Assembly: GCA_029204225.1 (NCBI GenBank)
Contig: MU831573.1
Span: forward strand, 62,001-126,000
Length of the DNA stretch: 64,000 nt
Origin: Diphasiastrum complanatum
Taxonomy: Eukaryota > Streptophyta > Lycopodiopsida > Lycopodiales > Lycopodiaceae
Reading direction: 5' to 3'
Each line of letters starts with the position of its first letter. Within the stretch, counting starts at the first letter, position 1. The notes under the pieces were generated by a model. It was not told the DNA's origin. It saw only the letters and a list, made by a program, of their open reading frames with translations, and made no database searches. Below, in pieces: positions 33,250 to 45,649 of this stretch. Made by a program: the position numbers and the translations under genes.

Positions 33250-34990
33250 AGACCAAAGGTGATAGTGGCAAACTCAGATGAGGACATTCACACATGTGGC
33301 GAACTCAAACAGGGCTAAAACTGGTAAAAAAATAATCCAGTTCAACTTAAAAAATACCTCAGTTTTTGAGAGTTTGGCTGGGGATCTATGTTCGCCTGTT
33401 TGGTAGTAGATCTAGCATGTTGAGATGTATAAAATATCAAGGGGGTGAACCTAGATGTCAATTCCACACGTGTGGGGAGCATGTTTAGTGATTTTTTGAA
33501 AATAGGTTTGTCACAAAAACTGACTGGGATTTTGGGTTTGCCTACTTTACTCTTGAAAGAGAATTATGAGGAGTCTAACTTGAAGGTGGCGAACCAAGAT
33601 GTCAAAACTACAAGTTTGTAGGGTGGTTGCTTGGAAATTTGATGGTAAGATCTGGGAAGGACAGGTGGTTGGGAACGTAAGTTGTGAATAAGAGAATTTG
33701 TAAAATTCGGAACAAGGTAAGTGGATCTTGGGAATCTGGGTCCAAAGAGATAGAAAATGAAAGAATTTGGAAATTTGGAAAATCCAGACGAAGTCATGGG
33801 AGGTTGGGAAATGTAGATTATAGGAATATGAAATTGGAGAATATGGGTGATGAGAATATGGAAGGGTATGAGTAGGGGGATGCGAACTTGATGGAATCAC
33901 AAAGTCTGATGGTTGAATATGGGTTGGGACTTTCAATTCACCAATTTGGCCAGTGATGTAGGTTGGATGGATGAGTGTAAATACCTGATGGCGAACTTAG
34001 ATGGCCAAATTTGAAAATTTGGATCGATTTTGGAAATTTAGTGTGCTGGAAGTGAAAAGTGGCAAGATAGGGAGATCCCTTGAGATTCTAGGTTCTCCCT
34101 CCTGGGGATTTAAATGTCCATAATAAATCTCTCAGATCTCAAAGTGGCAAACCTAGATCTTGAAAATTGAAGCTTGTAGGTCAAAAAATGTGTTTTTGAA
34201 AATATGCAGTTTTTTTACTGATCCAGTGGGAGTCTGGGTTCGCCTGAAGCTTATCTTCATTGGGGAATGCAACCAACAACTCGGCGAACCTAGATCTCTA
34301 GTAAATCTCAAGAAAGTACAGTGGGAGATTGTACAAGTCCCAATCTCAGTTGGCAGACTGATACAAATCTAGGACAATGAAATTAATCACTGGTAGGTAG
34401 GGGAACTCATAAGTACAGTTGTCAGGCCAAAAGTCCAAAAAATCAAGATGTTCACACTTTTCAATGTAAAATAGTGGATCCTTGGGATCAAGGTTCGCCC
34501 TCTGGTCAGTGTACTGGGCTCAACTGGATCTATCAATGATGAAGGAGGCAAACCTAGATGGGATAATGCAGAGGCTGTAGAGGCAGAAACATGAAGAACT
34601 TTGAAGTCAGTTTTTTGGAGCACGGTTCGTGGTCTGGGTTCGCCCTCTGGACAATGTTTTCACCAGGTAAAAATGGCCTAAATATGAGCTAGGCAAACTT
34701 AGATACCTAGATCTGCACCTTTGGAGAATGCAAATAGGTTTTGGAGGTTTTTCCTTAGTAAAACTTTCAAATTATAAGGTTCAGGTTCGTCCCTCTGATA
34801 TGTTGTAGTTTAATGTCTGCTGGATCTATGTGAAGTAGGCGAACCTGGAGGTCAAGGTTTGGGCCTCAAAACACCCCTTGGCGAATGCAAAACTTGTTTG
34901 GCAGTTTGTTTCTAGGTTCTCAAAGTCAGTTCTGGGAAGGCACTTTCATGGTAGATTTAAAAATAGATTGGAGGCTGTTTTTGTCACTGT
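33250..34990. repeat. Degenerate satellite array, period about 145 bp
   Basis: The core GGCGAACCTAGATGTC recurs at about 33296, 33446, 33588, 33993, 34144, 34281, 34549, 34690 and 34835, spaced mostly 137-151 bp. Between cores lies the reverse-complement motif CTGGGTTCGCCCTCTGG (33390, 34228, 34495, 34632 and 34788). Each unit thus holds GGCGAAC and GTTCGCC in opposite orientation. No coding potential is seen. Confidence 0.75.
33640..33890. repeat. TTGGGAAT/TTTGGAAAT-rich insert in the satellite
   Basis: This purine-rich stretch of imperfect 10-15 bp repeats interrupts the 145-bp periodicity. Its composition is the reverse complement of the CATTCCCAA repeat at 8.2-9.0 kb, including GGATCTTGGGAAT. 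Confidence 0.55.
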
Positions 34991-35377
34991 TTTGTGAGGA
35001 GATATTAGTTTAATGATAGGCCCACACGTCCATATGCTCAAAACATCCAAATCACAAGCAAAAAAAGCATACTTTTTTTTTTTACAAAATAGCCACTAAA
35101 ACTAGTGACTAGTCCCTACAACAAAAGCAAGCAAGAGAAGTGAAAAACAAAAAATGTTGGCAAGCATTTGGCTCCCCGACAATGGTGCGAATGTTGTCAA
35201 GAAGAGGAGGGGTTCATCCACCTTCTCCTAAGTCGTGTGTAGTACGTGGAGTAGGGCTCGATCCTAGGAGCCAAGATGCTTTACACAACAAAAAGAGCAA
35301 AAGCTACTTCTACTTACAAGCAAAGTTACATTAAATCATAAACGTAACCAAAGCATTAACTCTAACACTCTCTTTCC

Positions 35378-35447
<70 letters not shown>

Positions 35448-36279
35448 TTTCCAATCTCTCCTCTAATGGACTCCACGCCCTCCTACTCTCTCTCTAACCA
35501 CTACTAGCTAACAACATTTAGAGGCAAAACACACATGCTAACTAGGAGTCCAAATAGCAATAACTTAGGAAAAGATAGCAACAAGCACAAGGTTAAGCTA
35601 AAAATGACCAAACACCATAGCAAGCATATGTGGATCCAAAATAGTAGCATTTAGCTCTCTTGCATTAAGGATGGAAATTACATACATTGGGCTTCCTTTC
35701 ATAGAAGCTTGTGGAGTTCGCTTTACACATTTGCTTATGGGACAAGACCTTTTAGTCTCAAAATACCATGCAAGTTCCTTTTTGGGAAGCTTGACTTTGA
35801 CTTTTACATGCTTTTTAAGTCTAAGTGTAAACTTTGAGACTTGCCAAAATTGTTTTCTTGCCCCCTAATGACTAATGGCACCAAAAGTTGGACTTATACA
35901 TGCAGGATGCCGAAGTGGGGCCTAAAATGACTACTGATGGGCTCTTCAAGCTGATGGGCTTATACACGTAGGATGCCATACTTGGGCCATTAATTACACA
36001 AAATCATTATATATAAAGGCTCCTTCCCTGCAAGGTGCTTCTTCCATCAATTCCTCCATTGAAATGCTCCTTAGGCCTTGTATTCCAACCCCCACAATTA
36101 GCCATCTCGACTTTCTTTCCTTTGTCAGCATATGTGAGCCTAAGTGGCTCGACCTTGTCCCTTGAAGATCCCCTTGGAGTCTTGGATCAAGAAAGCTCCT
36201 CCTCAAGCCTCAGTTTCCTCTCCATCATTCTCTTGAAAAATAGATGACTTCATGGATCCAATATCAACTTGAGCATCCT
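34991..36279. other. Intergenic; no gene recognised apart from (CT)n
   Basis: Short ORFs here have no recognisable motif. A (CT)n tract is listed separately. A GGGCTCGATCCTAGGAGCC phrase at about 35248 resembles a tRNA T-arm but has no tRNA around it. Confidence 0.5.
35382..35445. repeat. (CT)n microsatellite, 64 bp
   Basis: A pure CT tract of about 32 units, followed by further CT-rich sequence. Confidence 0.97.
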
Positions 36280-36790
36280 CGGTGTTTTCAACAAAGATTT
36301 GGGTCCTCGTAAATCTTAATACTCCCATAAGCAGTGATCTTATGACCTAGGTAAATCAGCTCATGCTTAAAAAATTCACATTTGGATTCCTTAGCATAGA
36401 GTAACTCTTGTTGGAACTTCGTCAAGACAATTTTGATGTGTTCTATGTGTTTCTCGAAGGCCTTACTGTAGACGAGAATATAATGTAGAAACACTTGCAC
36501 AAACTTTTCTAAATACGGACGAAATAAATTGTTCATCATTTGTACACTAAGAACTCATACTAGCCAAATCTAGTACGAAATCCAGTTTTTTGCACTTTTC
36601 TGCACTTTTTTTAACTTAATTCTTATATGATCCTACCATGTTCTAAGATCAATCTAAGTGAAATATTTAGTCCCACCTAAGTTATCTACTAGGTCATCCA
36701 TCCTAGGTAATGGATATTAATTTTCAATAATCACCTTATGTAATCCCTTGCAAACAGTCACATGCATATTAACTGGGATTCGTGCTATAG
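36280..36790 (-). pseudogene. Ty3/gypsy reverse transcriptase fragment
   Basis: The minus strand encodes YPLPRMDDLVDNLGGTKYFT and then MMNNLFRPYLEKFVQVFLHY, ILVYSKAFEKHIEHIKIVL, LYAKESKCEFF and LIYLGHKI, in the order of a gypsy RT. The catalytic box that normally reads YLDDILVYS is FLHYILVYS, so both Asp are lost. Stops interrupt the upstream half. No LTR or other domain is attached. Confidence 0.85.
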
Positions 36791-37218
36791 CTTAAGAGCC
36801 ATGAAAGAAGATCAAAGCAAAAATTGCAGGAATCAATACATGAGGCTATAAGACAAAATAATTACAACATACGAAGAATAGATGCGAAAGGGTTGGTCTT
36901 AAAGGAGAGTGCAAATTTCATAGGCTACAGATAGAAACATTGATGTTCGTGTCATGGGCTTTACGACAGGAATAGAAGGAGTGGTGCATGGTTGCCACCT
37001 CTCCCCATACACAGCGTGTATTCTCATCCACGCTGATGATCTGGGCTGTGTCTGGATGAAGGAAGATTGCTTATCAAACTTGGTCCACTACCTCATAGCA
37101 GTAGCGTTCATTTTGTTGCTGTAATCAGTGCTCCAATTTTCAGCTGGCTTCTTAGCAGCACGCTCTGATCAATTTTATCTAATTTGTGGCGGATAGTAGA
37201 TAGGTTCGAAATAATTCA
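36791..37218. promoter_or_regulatory. Upstream region of the sHSP gene
   Basis: This must hold the promoter of the heat-shock gene. I looked for heat-shock elements (alternating GAA/TTC at 5-bp spacing) and found only weak candidates such as TTCGAAATAATTC at 37204-37216; no clear TATA box is visible. The call rests on position alone. Confidence 0.3.
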
Positions 37219-37883
37219 ATGGCTTTGACGCCGTTTTTCACTACTGGGCAGGTGGGACCAAGCGTGTTTGACCCATTTTACTCTACTAGCATAGTGGATC
37301 CTTTTGATGTCTTCACTGGGTGGCTTCAGCCTTTGGGAAGCCTGAGAACTCAGGATACTTCTGCTGTTGTGCCTTTCAATGTTAGAATCGATTGGCTGGA
37401 GACACCAGACTCGCATATTCTTATAGCTGATGTACCAGGTTCGCCTTGGATGCTCTATCTCAAGTTCATTTGTAATGCTAGAAGTCAACTATTTCCTGCT
37501 TTAAGATTAGTACCTTGGTAGTTGACTAAGTATTATTTTGTCTGAAATGATCAACAGGCTTCAAGAAGTCCGACATAAAGGTTTCTGTGGTAGACGGACG
37601 GACGCTGGAGATTAGTGGAGAAAGGCAGGAAGAGGAGGTGCAACAGGGTGATACATGGCACCGCGTGGAGCGAAAGCAGGGTCAATTTATTCGTCGGTTT
37701 CGCTTGCCAGAGAATGCAGATGTGGAGAATGTGAAAGCTCAAGTAGAAGATGGAGTGCTCCGTGTCACTATTCCGAAGAAGCATAAGCGAGAACCAGATG
37801 TCAGGCAGATTGAGATATCACATGAGAAGCAAGGAGGCGGTGGTTCTCAGCAGCAGGGTCCATCGGTTACTTCAGCTAGTTAA
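37219..37883 (+). CDS. Small heat-shock protein (alpha-crystallin family), one intron
   Basis: Exon 1 is 37219-37438 and exon 2 is 37558-37883, with a 119-bp GT-AG intron splitting a Gly codon in DVPG-FKK. Together they encode 181 residues. The N-terminal arm (MALTPFFTTGQVGPSVFDPF) lacks a signal or transit peptide, so a cytosolic or nuclear location is likely. The alpha-crystallin domain runs from IDWLETPDSHILIADVPG through LEISGERQEEE and TWHRVERKQGQFIRRFRLP to EDGVLRVTIPKK, matching plant class I-type sHSPs. The C-terminus has the oligomer-anchoring IEI (I-X-I) motif followed by a Gly/Gln/Ser-rich tail. sHSPs hold unfolding proteins as ATP-independent chaperones. Most angiosperm class I genes lack introns, so the intron is notable. 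No stop or frameshift is present; this is the only complete-looking host gene in the window. Confidence 0.93.
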
Positions 37884-39122
37884 ACTACTTCTGGTCTTTC
37901 TGGACAAGCCCACCTTGTGGCTAGCTTGGACGAGCCAAAAATCTCCGTAGAGACCTGTCCAGTGATCAGCTTTTGAAAATAGTTGCCTTTTGCCTTTCTT
38001 AGAAATCTGATCTCGAGTCGATAGTTTATAGTATAATGCTTACCTCTCATAAACTGTCAGTACTCTCTTTTCGTCTGATTAAATGCAATAACGATATTAT
38101 TTACTGCATTGTCTATCTGACCTTGGATCTTGGGAGCTGAAGTTATAGCAGTGTATAGCTTAATGCTTTCCTTTGGACTAGTTGAAACTTTGTTTAATTG
38201 TATTGATTTGCAATATTTGTATACTGCACACTGTGTGACCTGGGATCTCATTAGCTGGAGTTATATCAATATATAGCTTGTTGCTTTTCTATAGAATGAT
38301 TGTTACCTCCTTTGGTGGGCTGTATTTTGCGGAAGCGTTGTAGAATGTATTCTGCACTCCTTAACCTTTCCTTTAAAATATTTGAAGATCATGTTTGTGC
38401 TTGGTTTCGTTGCATCAACTGAATGAAGAGATTCTTCGCCTGCATAGACATCAAAAGGTGGTTTCGTTGCCTTTTTGCCAAAATGGGTTCTCGAGGGAAG
38501 CTTTAGTTAAGCCATAGCCACGCCTATTCCTTCTTTATAGCTAATCATAAGCATTCTTGTGTGCATTTTATTAGCTCTATCGCTTTAGGATAAGCTATCT
38601 TGACGATTTATAAAAGGCTGAGGTCTCAATGTGAGGTGAGTTTGAGCATTAAAATTGATATTTTTAATTTTTAATCCTAAAATGCAATTTATGATATTTT
38701 CAATGAAAAATTTCATCAAATAGAGTGCCTTATGTAACTTAAAGTTTTTGGCGATGTATAAATTTCCCCAGCTTTGCACCTTATAGGTTTAATCTATTGT
38801 GATTATTTGCTAGGTGTCACTATTGGCCATTTTTGAGCACTGAAATAAGTATTTTTAGAAAGTTTGGTTTTGTAGTGCAATTTTTTTTTTTCAAGGCCAA
38901 GCTTGTGATATAGTGATCACTTTGTTATGTTTATTTTAAGGACATCCATGATTATAAAATTCTCTGTCCAAGATTTCTATTTTTAATAGAAAATCAAGAC
39001 CATTCTTGAAAGAATTTTATAATAAATAGTTCATACGTGTTTGAAATTTCCTTGGAATTGGTTGTAGGGTACTTATCAAAGTTTTGCATTCTTTGTTATT
39101 GTTTGTACTTTTCTTTTGGCTA
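37884..39122. other. 3' flank of the sHSP gene, no further gene
   Basis: This holds the 3' UTR and AT-rich spacer. A short imperfect repeat (TATAGC/TGATCT phrases, about 38100-38280) occurs; nothing else is recognised. Confidence 0.5.
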
Positions 39123-39500
39123 GTAGATACTTCCTATTGTTTGGTTGCATGATCACAGTTGTGATTCCTTTCTAACTGTTTGTAGGTATTTCTTATTGTT
39201 TGGTTGCATGATCACAGTTGTGATTCCTTTCTAACTGTTTGTAGGTATTTCTTATTGTTTGGTTGCATGATCATAGTTGTGATTCCTTTCTAATGTGAAG
39301 AGGTTTTTCCTATCGTTTGGTTACACGGGTTTGTTCGATTGCTTTCTAACTGTTTGTAGGTATTTCTTATTGTTTGGTTGCATGATCATAGTTGTGATTC
39401 CTTTCTAATGTGAAGAGGTGTTTCCTGTTGTTTGGTTACACGGGCTTGTTCGATTGCTTTCTAACCGTCTGTAGGTACCTCCTATTGTTTGGTTAGATTT
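39123..39500. repeat. 59-bp minisatellite with alternating unit types
   Basis: The basic unit GTAGGTATTTCTTATTGTTT plus GGTTGCATGATCACAGTTGT is 59 bp long and repeats six to seven times. At least two variants alternate: one with GCATGATCA(C/T)AG and one with ACACGGG(T/C)TTGTTCG, and some junctions carry GTGAAGAG instead of the usual end. Decayed copies continue to about 39850. Confidence 0.85.
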
Positions 39501-39548
39501 ATTTGCAGGTAGTATCCTTTTGTTTGGTGAGTTAGTATTGCTACATTG

Positions 39549-39640
39549 CATGGTTTTTTTTTTGGACATCACCCCCGGGGTTCGACCTTGGGTGGTCAAT
39601 CCCACACCAAGAACCCTTTACCACACACCTCACATGTTAT
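39549..39640 (-). mobile_element. SINE-like remnant with A-tail
   Basis: On the minus strand a stretch with CAAGGTCGAACCCC, similar to a Pol III box B, is followed by GGGGGTGATGTCC and then a run of nine A residues. A box A candidate (TGGTAAAGGGTTC) lies about 30 bases upstream. The layout fits a short tRNA-derived SINE, but no target duplication or second copy is visible. Confidence 0.3.
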
Positions 39641-42600
39641 ATTTACATTATCTTTTGAGCCATTTGTAGATACATCATTTGTTTAAATATAACTTTTTGT
39701 TACATCAAATCTGATTGATTTGTTTCTATACCTTTTATTTGCTCATATTGCATGCATGTCAGGTGTTTATAGATATTTCTATTTGTTTCATTACGTCGCA
39801 TGTTCACAATTTCATTTGAACTATTTGCAGATACTCTTGTTTGTGTAAGCCTTGTGTGAACATGGGAAAATCACTTTTAAAGTTCTCAAATGGAAGTGGT
39901 TGGAGATTAGATGTTGTAAAGGAATGTAACCATTAGGTCCAATTTGGATTTGGAACTTTTTATTGGTAGTTGATGAATTATGTGGTAGCACACGTTTTGT
40001 AGATATGAAAAACTTTATCGACATGGTAATAAATTATAGTAAAGATGGATGAAAGGTGAGTGATCTGAATAACGGATAAATTTATCTTGGAACGAGGGTA
40101 AGGTAGTGTTGCAAATAGTGCAAGAATCACTAAGTTGCTAATTCGAAAACATAGTTTTTTCAATGGGACAAACTTTGGAGGATAATGACATTGGAAGAGA
40201 GTTTAGAAAAGGAATAATTTTAGATGATGAGGGTAGTTGATAAGTAGACACAATGGTGATACATGAATGAAAGAGAATGTTGAATATGTTTGAATACCTA
40301 CATGCGAGTTGCAAGGGGGAAAAATAGCAAAAAAAATTTGGGATACATTTGAAGGTTTGTGTGACTTTTGCATCTCCAATATCCTATGGCTGCGAAGGTA
40401 GGTAGGTGGTTGTGATGAGAATGGGTGATGGGGAATCTTTGTTATTGTAAATAGATAAAATGAAGGAAATAACAAGATAATTTGAAGAAGTATTAGTGGA
40501 ATTTTTAAAGCACTTAGTTGATCTTCATGATACTAGGAATCTCACTAAGGTCATATGATTTTATATCATATTCTCAAATTGAAGACTTTAAGATTTGAAA
40601 ATTGGAAATGTGAGATTTGTTGTGGGGAGAAGAAGGGTGAAGGGACCTCCTTTTAAGCTTTTGTATATTCACCTGTCTTAAAATATTGTGTGTTCATAGT
40701 CTCGGCCCCTCTTTTTCGTATGCAAATTTTTCTTGAATTTGTACATGATTTAGTACATGCCTCCCACTTGTTGGAAGCCTCAAACACCTATCTTTATTCA
40801 TAGGTCCACACATTTTTCTCCTCTATTCCAAAGTCCTCTTTGTAAGCTCATTGTTTTCACTCATGTTATTAGTGCATGCTCTTCAAGAGTTGCAATGTGA
40901 TTACATTCATGGTATTGATGGAAGAAAAAGAAGACAATGTTGCAAAAGGAAGGTTGATAAATGTCATCTATGAATAAAGATAAAAAAAGTTAAATACATT
41001 TTTGCATTCTCAAAATCAAAAGCCATGGTTCTTGGATTTAACAATGACTCCTGATGCATATGCATCAACAACATTTACACACAACATTACAAAGGGATGT
41101 GATCATCATGGAGTTAGTGGGGTGGTTGCACCCACTAAGATTCCCTAGTGTAGAATTTGCTACCATCACTAAGTTGGTTCAAGTAATCTTATTGTGCCAT
41201 ACACTAATGATGCATAGACTCATCATGGTGTTTAGACTCCCCATGGATTGCCTCCTCCTCAACCATAAGACCAATATGAGCCAATCATAAGACGGATGGG
41301 CCCCCGAAATTGGGTAGCCATCTAGGTTGAATTGAGATGGTGAAATGAGGGGAAGGGTGTCCAAGCTCGCATGCTGCCACACCTACTTGTCATTGAAAAT
41401 ATACTTATTCCTATTTTTTGGCACAACACCACAAAATGTGTAGCATTAAAGAATTTGAATAAATGTTAATTTGCAAAGATTTTTGTGCCTCTTGAACAAG
41501 TTCACCAAACTATACACCCTATTTGACAATAAAACAGAAGAAATTGACACTGGCTAGAAATTCACAATGACCTTACTCAAGTTGAAACCTCAAAATTTCG
41601 TTCTTCCCTATTCTAGAATCTTAAGTGGGATCTCAACTTGACCCTCACACTCTCATAAAGAAAGATTGACTAGAAAGAATCCGAGCGTTATACAACTTTC
41701 TTGCAGATTCTACATTAAAATGAGTATTTTTTACTCCAAACACTCAAAAGATACGCTTTTCTCCCAAAGGCCTAAAAAAACTCCTTTTGGACACTTTAAT
41801 GACAAATTAAAAAAAAGGATGTGATAAACCAAATACAAAGCTACCAGTAGATTTGAAATCCTTGTAATTTTGTCTACACCTAGCACAAGAAAAATCAACA
41901 AAATTTCAATGTTGGCAAATTTGGGACTAACTCAAAAGCAAGGCTCCTCTATGGTCTTGCACACTTCTAAACATGTGAAGAAGACATGTAAAGCTTAAAA
42001 ACAAGGATTGATCCCAAATTTCCAATGCTACCAGTTGTTATAAACTTACCACTCCAAAAATAGGTTTATGATCTTAAAACTTGCTAATTTTGGACTCTGC
42101 TTTAGATCAAACATCCAACCCCTTGGACAAGGATCTGATGCCATGTGAAATAAATGAAATTTATGACTTGAATAGTTTAAAAATGTATGTTTAGGACCTT
42201 CATAGATTTACCACGACCTACATGCATGAGAGTTTGCACACTACCAAACCACTCTTGGTCAACTCGGATTCTAATAAGCTATCAAACAAGATTTGGATCT
42301 TGGCAAGAGCTCTTGAATACAAAAAGTAATTATCCATCAAAGACAAGCCATTTCCATGCACATCCTTAAAAAACCTATGTAAATTTTAGATTGAGGAAAA
42401 CATCCAACTATCAGGTAGAGAGAGAAAAACAATGAGTCCTCGGTTAGAGAGAGAATACATAAGAGAATTTGACATCAACAATCCTTCTATCTTTTTTTTA
42501 AAGTGTTCAAAGTACAATGAGAGCTCACATCCATATAGTGGTAGCTAGAGTTCCTACTCAATTAAGCATGTGGTAACTGTCAAAAATGTTGTGTAACATT

Positions 42601-42879
42601 CCTTGGTGTATGAATCTATGTCTATCATATTCGAGCTATTGCCAATAAAATTATCCAACCTTCAAATTTGCAAGGGTCGATATAATCGATTTCATAGACA
42701 CACACAAACTTGTTAAAGATGCGGAAACGTGAAAGGTCAAGCAAGCAGGTTGGGGCATTACAGTCAACAATATTAACTATCGGTCACAAGAACAATTCAA
42801 CCTACAAATTATGTTATCTGCATGTAATAAATCAGACAAAAGAAAGGGACTTCCCCCATGATGCATATGTTAAAATATT
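39641..42879. other. Long intergenic region, no gene recognised
   Basis: Apart from decayed minisatellite units at its start, I see only short AT-rich ORFs without motifs. No transposon domain, RNA gene or satellite is evident. Confidence 0.5.
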
Positions 42880-44388
42880 TCCAGATTTGGTTTTGCCATC
42901 TAATCATGAATAGAAGGAACTGCCATCAACTTCTAGTGGACAGCCCACTACTTCTTCAATTTTGCAACCCATAGTTCATCAAAAAGAACCGGTGAAGAGC
43001 ACCCTGTTGAAGACATTGGACAGCAAAGTCCAAGTTCGGAAAACATTGGATAGCAAAGTCCAAGTTCGGAACACTTTGGACAACAAAGTGTTGACAAAGG
43101 TAATGCTGTTGGACAGGCCCTAAATGGTTGTTGCAGACTTTGCAGGACAACAAAGTGGATCATTTCTATGAAAGGAAGACTCGTGCCTCTACTAAATCAG
43201 TAGAATTTGCTGATTTTTCTAATTTTGCTCTTATTTCTATTGAGGATGGTGCAGTAGAACCTGTTTTTTATGAGCAGGCCAGAGGAGTAGAATACTGGAA
43301 GGATGCGATGCAAGAGGAGTACAACTCACTAATGAAGAACCACACTTGGGTTCTTGTTGATCTTCCACATGGGGCTAGAATCTTCATCTCTCAACAACAA
43401 TACATTGAGCAGATGTTGAAACAATCTTCTTTTTTCAGCTTGCGGCAAGTTAATGCATATCATGGATGCATTAGTGAAAAATTTCATGCAAAACCTTTTC
43501 AATTTGGAACTATTTTGTACTAATCGAGGAGGGAGTAAACATGTGTCAATTAGTACTTTTGCTCAAAGTGTTAAGAGTGAGCATTTGTTTGGAGAGAAAT
43601 TTTCATTACTTGAAGATTCTTCTATGTCATCCTATGCCTCTTCGAGGGACAACTTTGATGACGCCATCATTGATGCATCTCTTGATAGTTTGCCAAATTT
43701 TTATGATGAAGACGTTGAACAGCAGGTTCAGTCATATTGTCTTGGTCATTTACAGCCTATTTTACATCATGAGCAATCCATTATACTTCGGGAACGGCCT
43801 GCGGAAGATTATGGACAACATGGTCCATGTTGGGAACACTTTGGGCAGCAAAGTGTTGAATGGCCCATAACATTTCCTTGTTGGCTATTGGAGACTTTTC
43901 AGGACAGCAAAGAAATATCTTACTACAAAAAGAAGGCACATGCCTCTTTAAAATTAGTACCTCTTGCTGATTTTTTTCGTTCTACACTTACTCTTCATCA
44001 TGATGTTGGTACATCGCCTAATCTATGTGAGCAAGTCATTGATGGTAAGGTTCGGGAGGATGTGATGCCAAAAGAGTCTGGTACTCTTTTTTATTGTCCT
44101 TATGGTAAGAAGTTGATGTGGGAGCCTATGATGGATTACAAGTCCATATTTCGACTTATTGCCGAGTTTATGTTGGTTCCCTCTTCGGATGGAGCATGCA
44201 AATCCTCACCCTTCGACTTGATGTTTCATTATCATGCATTCTTTTCCTTTTATATGTTGGACATGATTGGGGATGAGATTTCGACTACTTCGGTGCAAAG
44301 TTTATTTGGCGACATGAAGTTCGAACAACAAGTTGCATTTTTCTCTTTCGAGAAGCTACTTCATTTTATGTTATGCATTTCCATTTAA
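42880..44388 (+). pseudogene. Rearranged copia element with duplicated IN-RT linker
   Basis: The part 43128-43523 begins as the copia linker and RT start (ARGVEYWKDAMQEEYNSLMK, NHTWVLVDLPHG) and then jumps directly to the RT end (ARIFISQQQYIEQMLKQ), so the palm with the catalytic site is gone. It overlaps an intact 311-codon ORF (43453-44388). That ORF repeats the linker as HFGQQSVEW, TFQDSKEISYYKKKAHASLK and LFYCPYGKKLMWEPMMDYK and ends LLHFMLCISI, just before a PPT. Upstream there are tandem 28-bp repeats (43010-43095). The ORF is probably a by-product of rearrangement; whether it is expressed is unknown. Confidence 0.65.
43008..43095. repeat. Tandem repeat of about 28 bp (GGACAGCAAAGTCCAAGTTCGG)
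   Basis: Two full copies and a diverged third lie head to tail, coding in one frame for repeated IGQQSPSSE. A related phrase (GGGAACACTTTGGGCAGCAAAG) recurs at about 43830, inside the duplicated linker. Confidence 0.75.
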
Positions 44389-44810
44389 GGAGGGTGTTGG
44401 AATGTAAATGGAATTGCTTACATTACCATAGGTTACTTTGACTCAAAAGATCGAGAGCTGTGTAACCATGGTCATTTATTATAGTAGGTCTACTAAACTT
44501 AGAATTAGCTAAGTTAGTATGAAATTAACTTGGTAGGGACTCATGGGTCCACTAGGCCTAATTGTGCCATTAAGTACCCCAACTTGACATATTGGAGGTA
44601 CCTTATTCTTTCTATGTAACTTATAGAAAGTTGGATAGTCAATAGTCAAGTAGTTGGATAGCCAATAGTCATGAAGTTAGATTGTCATCTTGGACTCACT
44701 ATATGTGTGCATCCCATTTGTATAAGACACTTTTGTAAGCAATACTGACTATTCTTGTTGGTTGTCCACGAGTTTCTAGCTAGCACTTGACTTTGAACTT
44801 GCACTTGGAA
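44387..44810 (+). mobile_element. Polypurine tract and 3' LTR of the rearranged copia element
   Basis: AAGGAGGG leads into TGTTGGAATGTAAATGG at 44395, the LTR start. The LTR contains a repeated GTTGGATAG(T/C)CAATAGTCA motif at about 44632 and 44655. The 3' boundary near 44810 is a guess because no second LTR is present. Confidence 0.55.
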
Positions 44811-45649
44811 AATTGATGCCATGTCATCCCGATAAGAAAATTATTGAGCATGATTGGCCCTTGTGAATATCTTGGACCCGTCGGCCGCACTATTACTAAA
44901 CTTCCCAGTTGACCTATCAGTTGACCGCACTATACGAAAGTTCCTAGTTGACATGTCAATTCATGTCGAACCTAGCACCTAGGTGGTTAGCACCACATTA
45001 TCAGAATGTGTTGAGCCCATCCATTTAAATTTGTGCATCAGCAATGGAACTACTGTCCTGAACACAATGAGTACCATCTATTTGAAAGTTTGTAAGATCT
45101 TTTTGCTGGCTGTGGAAAGTAATGCGGTTTCGTTTGACTCAAAGGAATCTTTGATAGACGTTAGGGGATATTAGAACTCAAAATAGGGCCTTTATCAAGA
45201 TGCTTTTTTTGACTTCGCGCGAATTTAACACTTATGTGTCCCAATCAATGGTGTCCATCTGTGATGAATTGTAATAGTGGTTGACGGACGTAAATTGTTT
45301 TTGCTTGTCCCGGCCAAAATTTCGTGATTTTTAAATATCCCGTCGGGCAGAAGTTGGACCATAGTTACTGCCCGAATACTCTTTTGCTACCCATCTTTGT
45401 ACACTCGAGGTTGATTTGACGTCAATAGTCATATAATTTTAGTTAACCAATCCTTGTAGTTTAGGAACTTCTTGTCATTCTAAGGTATACCTCTCATTCT
45501 CTTCGTTCTCTCAATTCTTAGCTTCAATAGACATTTTGGATTGTCATTCATAGGTTTACCTCTCATTCTCTTCATTCTCACCATTCTCAGTTTGCGAGCA
45601 CATATTTTGGACTAATGGCTAACCATTGATGCAATCAATATTTGCAATG
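44811..45649. other. Intergenic, nothing recognised
   Basis: No coding or repeat signal is seen, except that CCTCTCATTCTCTTC occurs twice (about 45490 and 45560). Confidence 0.45.

Noticed and set aside
35160-35290. tRNA- or SINE-like GGGCTCGATCCTAGGAGCC
   Set aside because: No acceptor stem, anticodon arm, box A at proper distance or A-tail could be drawn.
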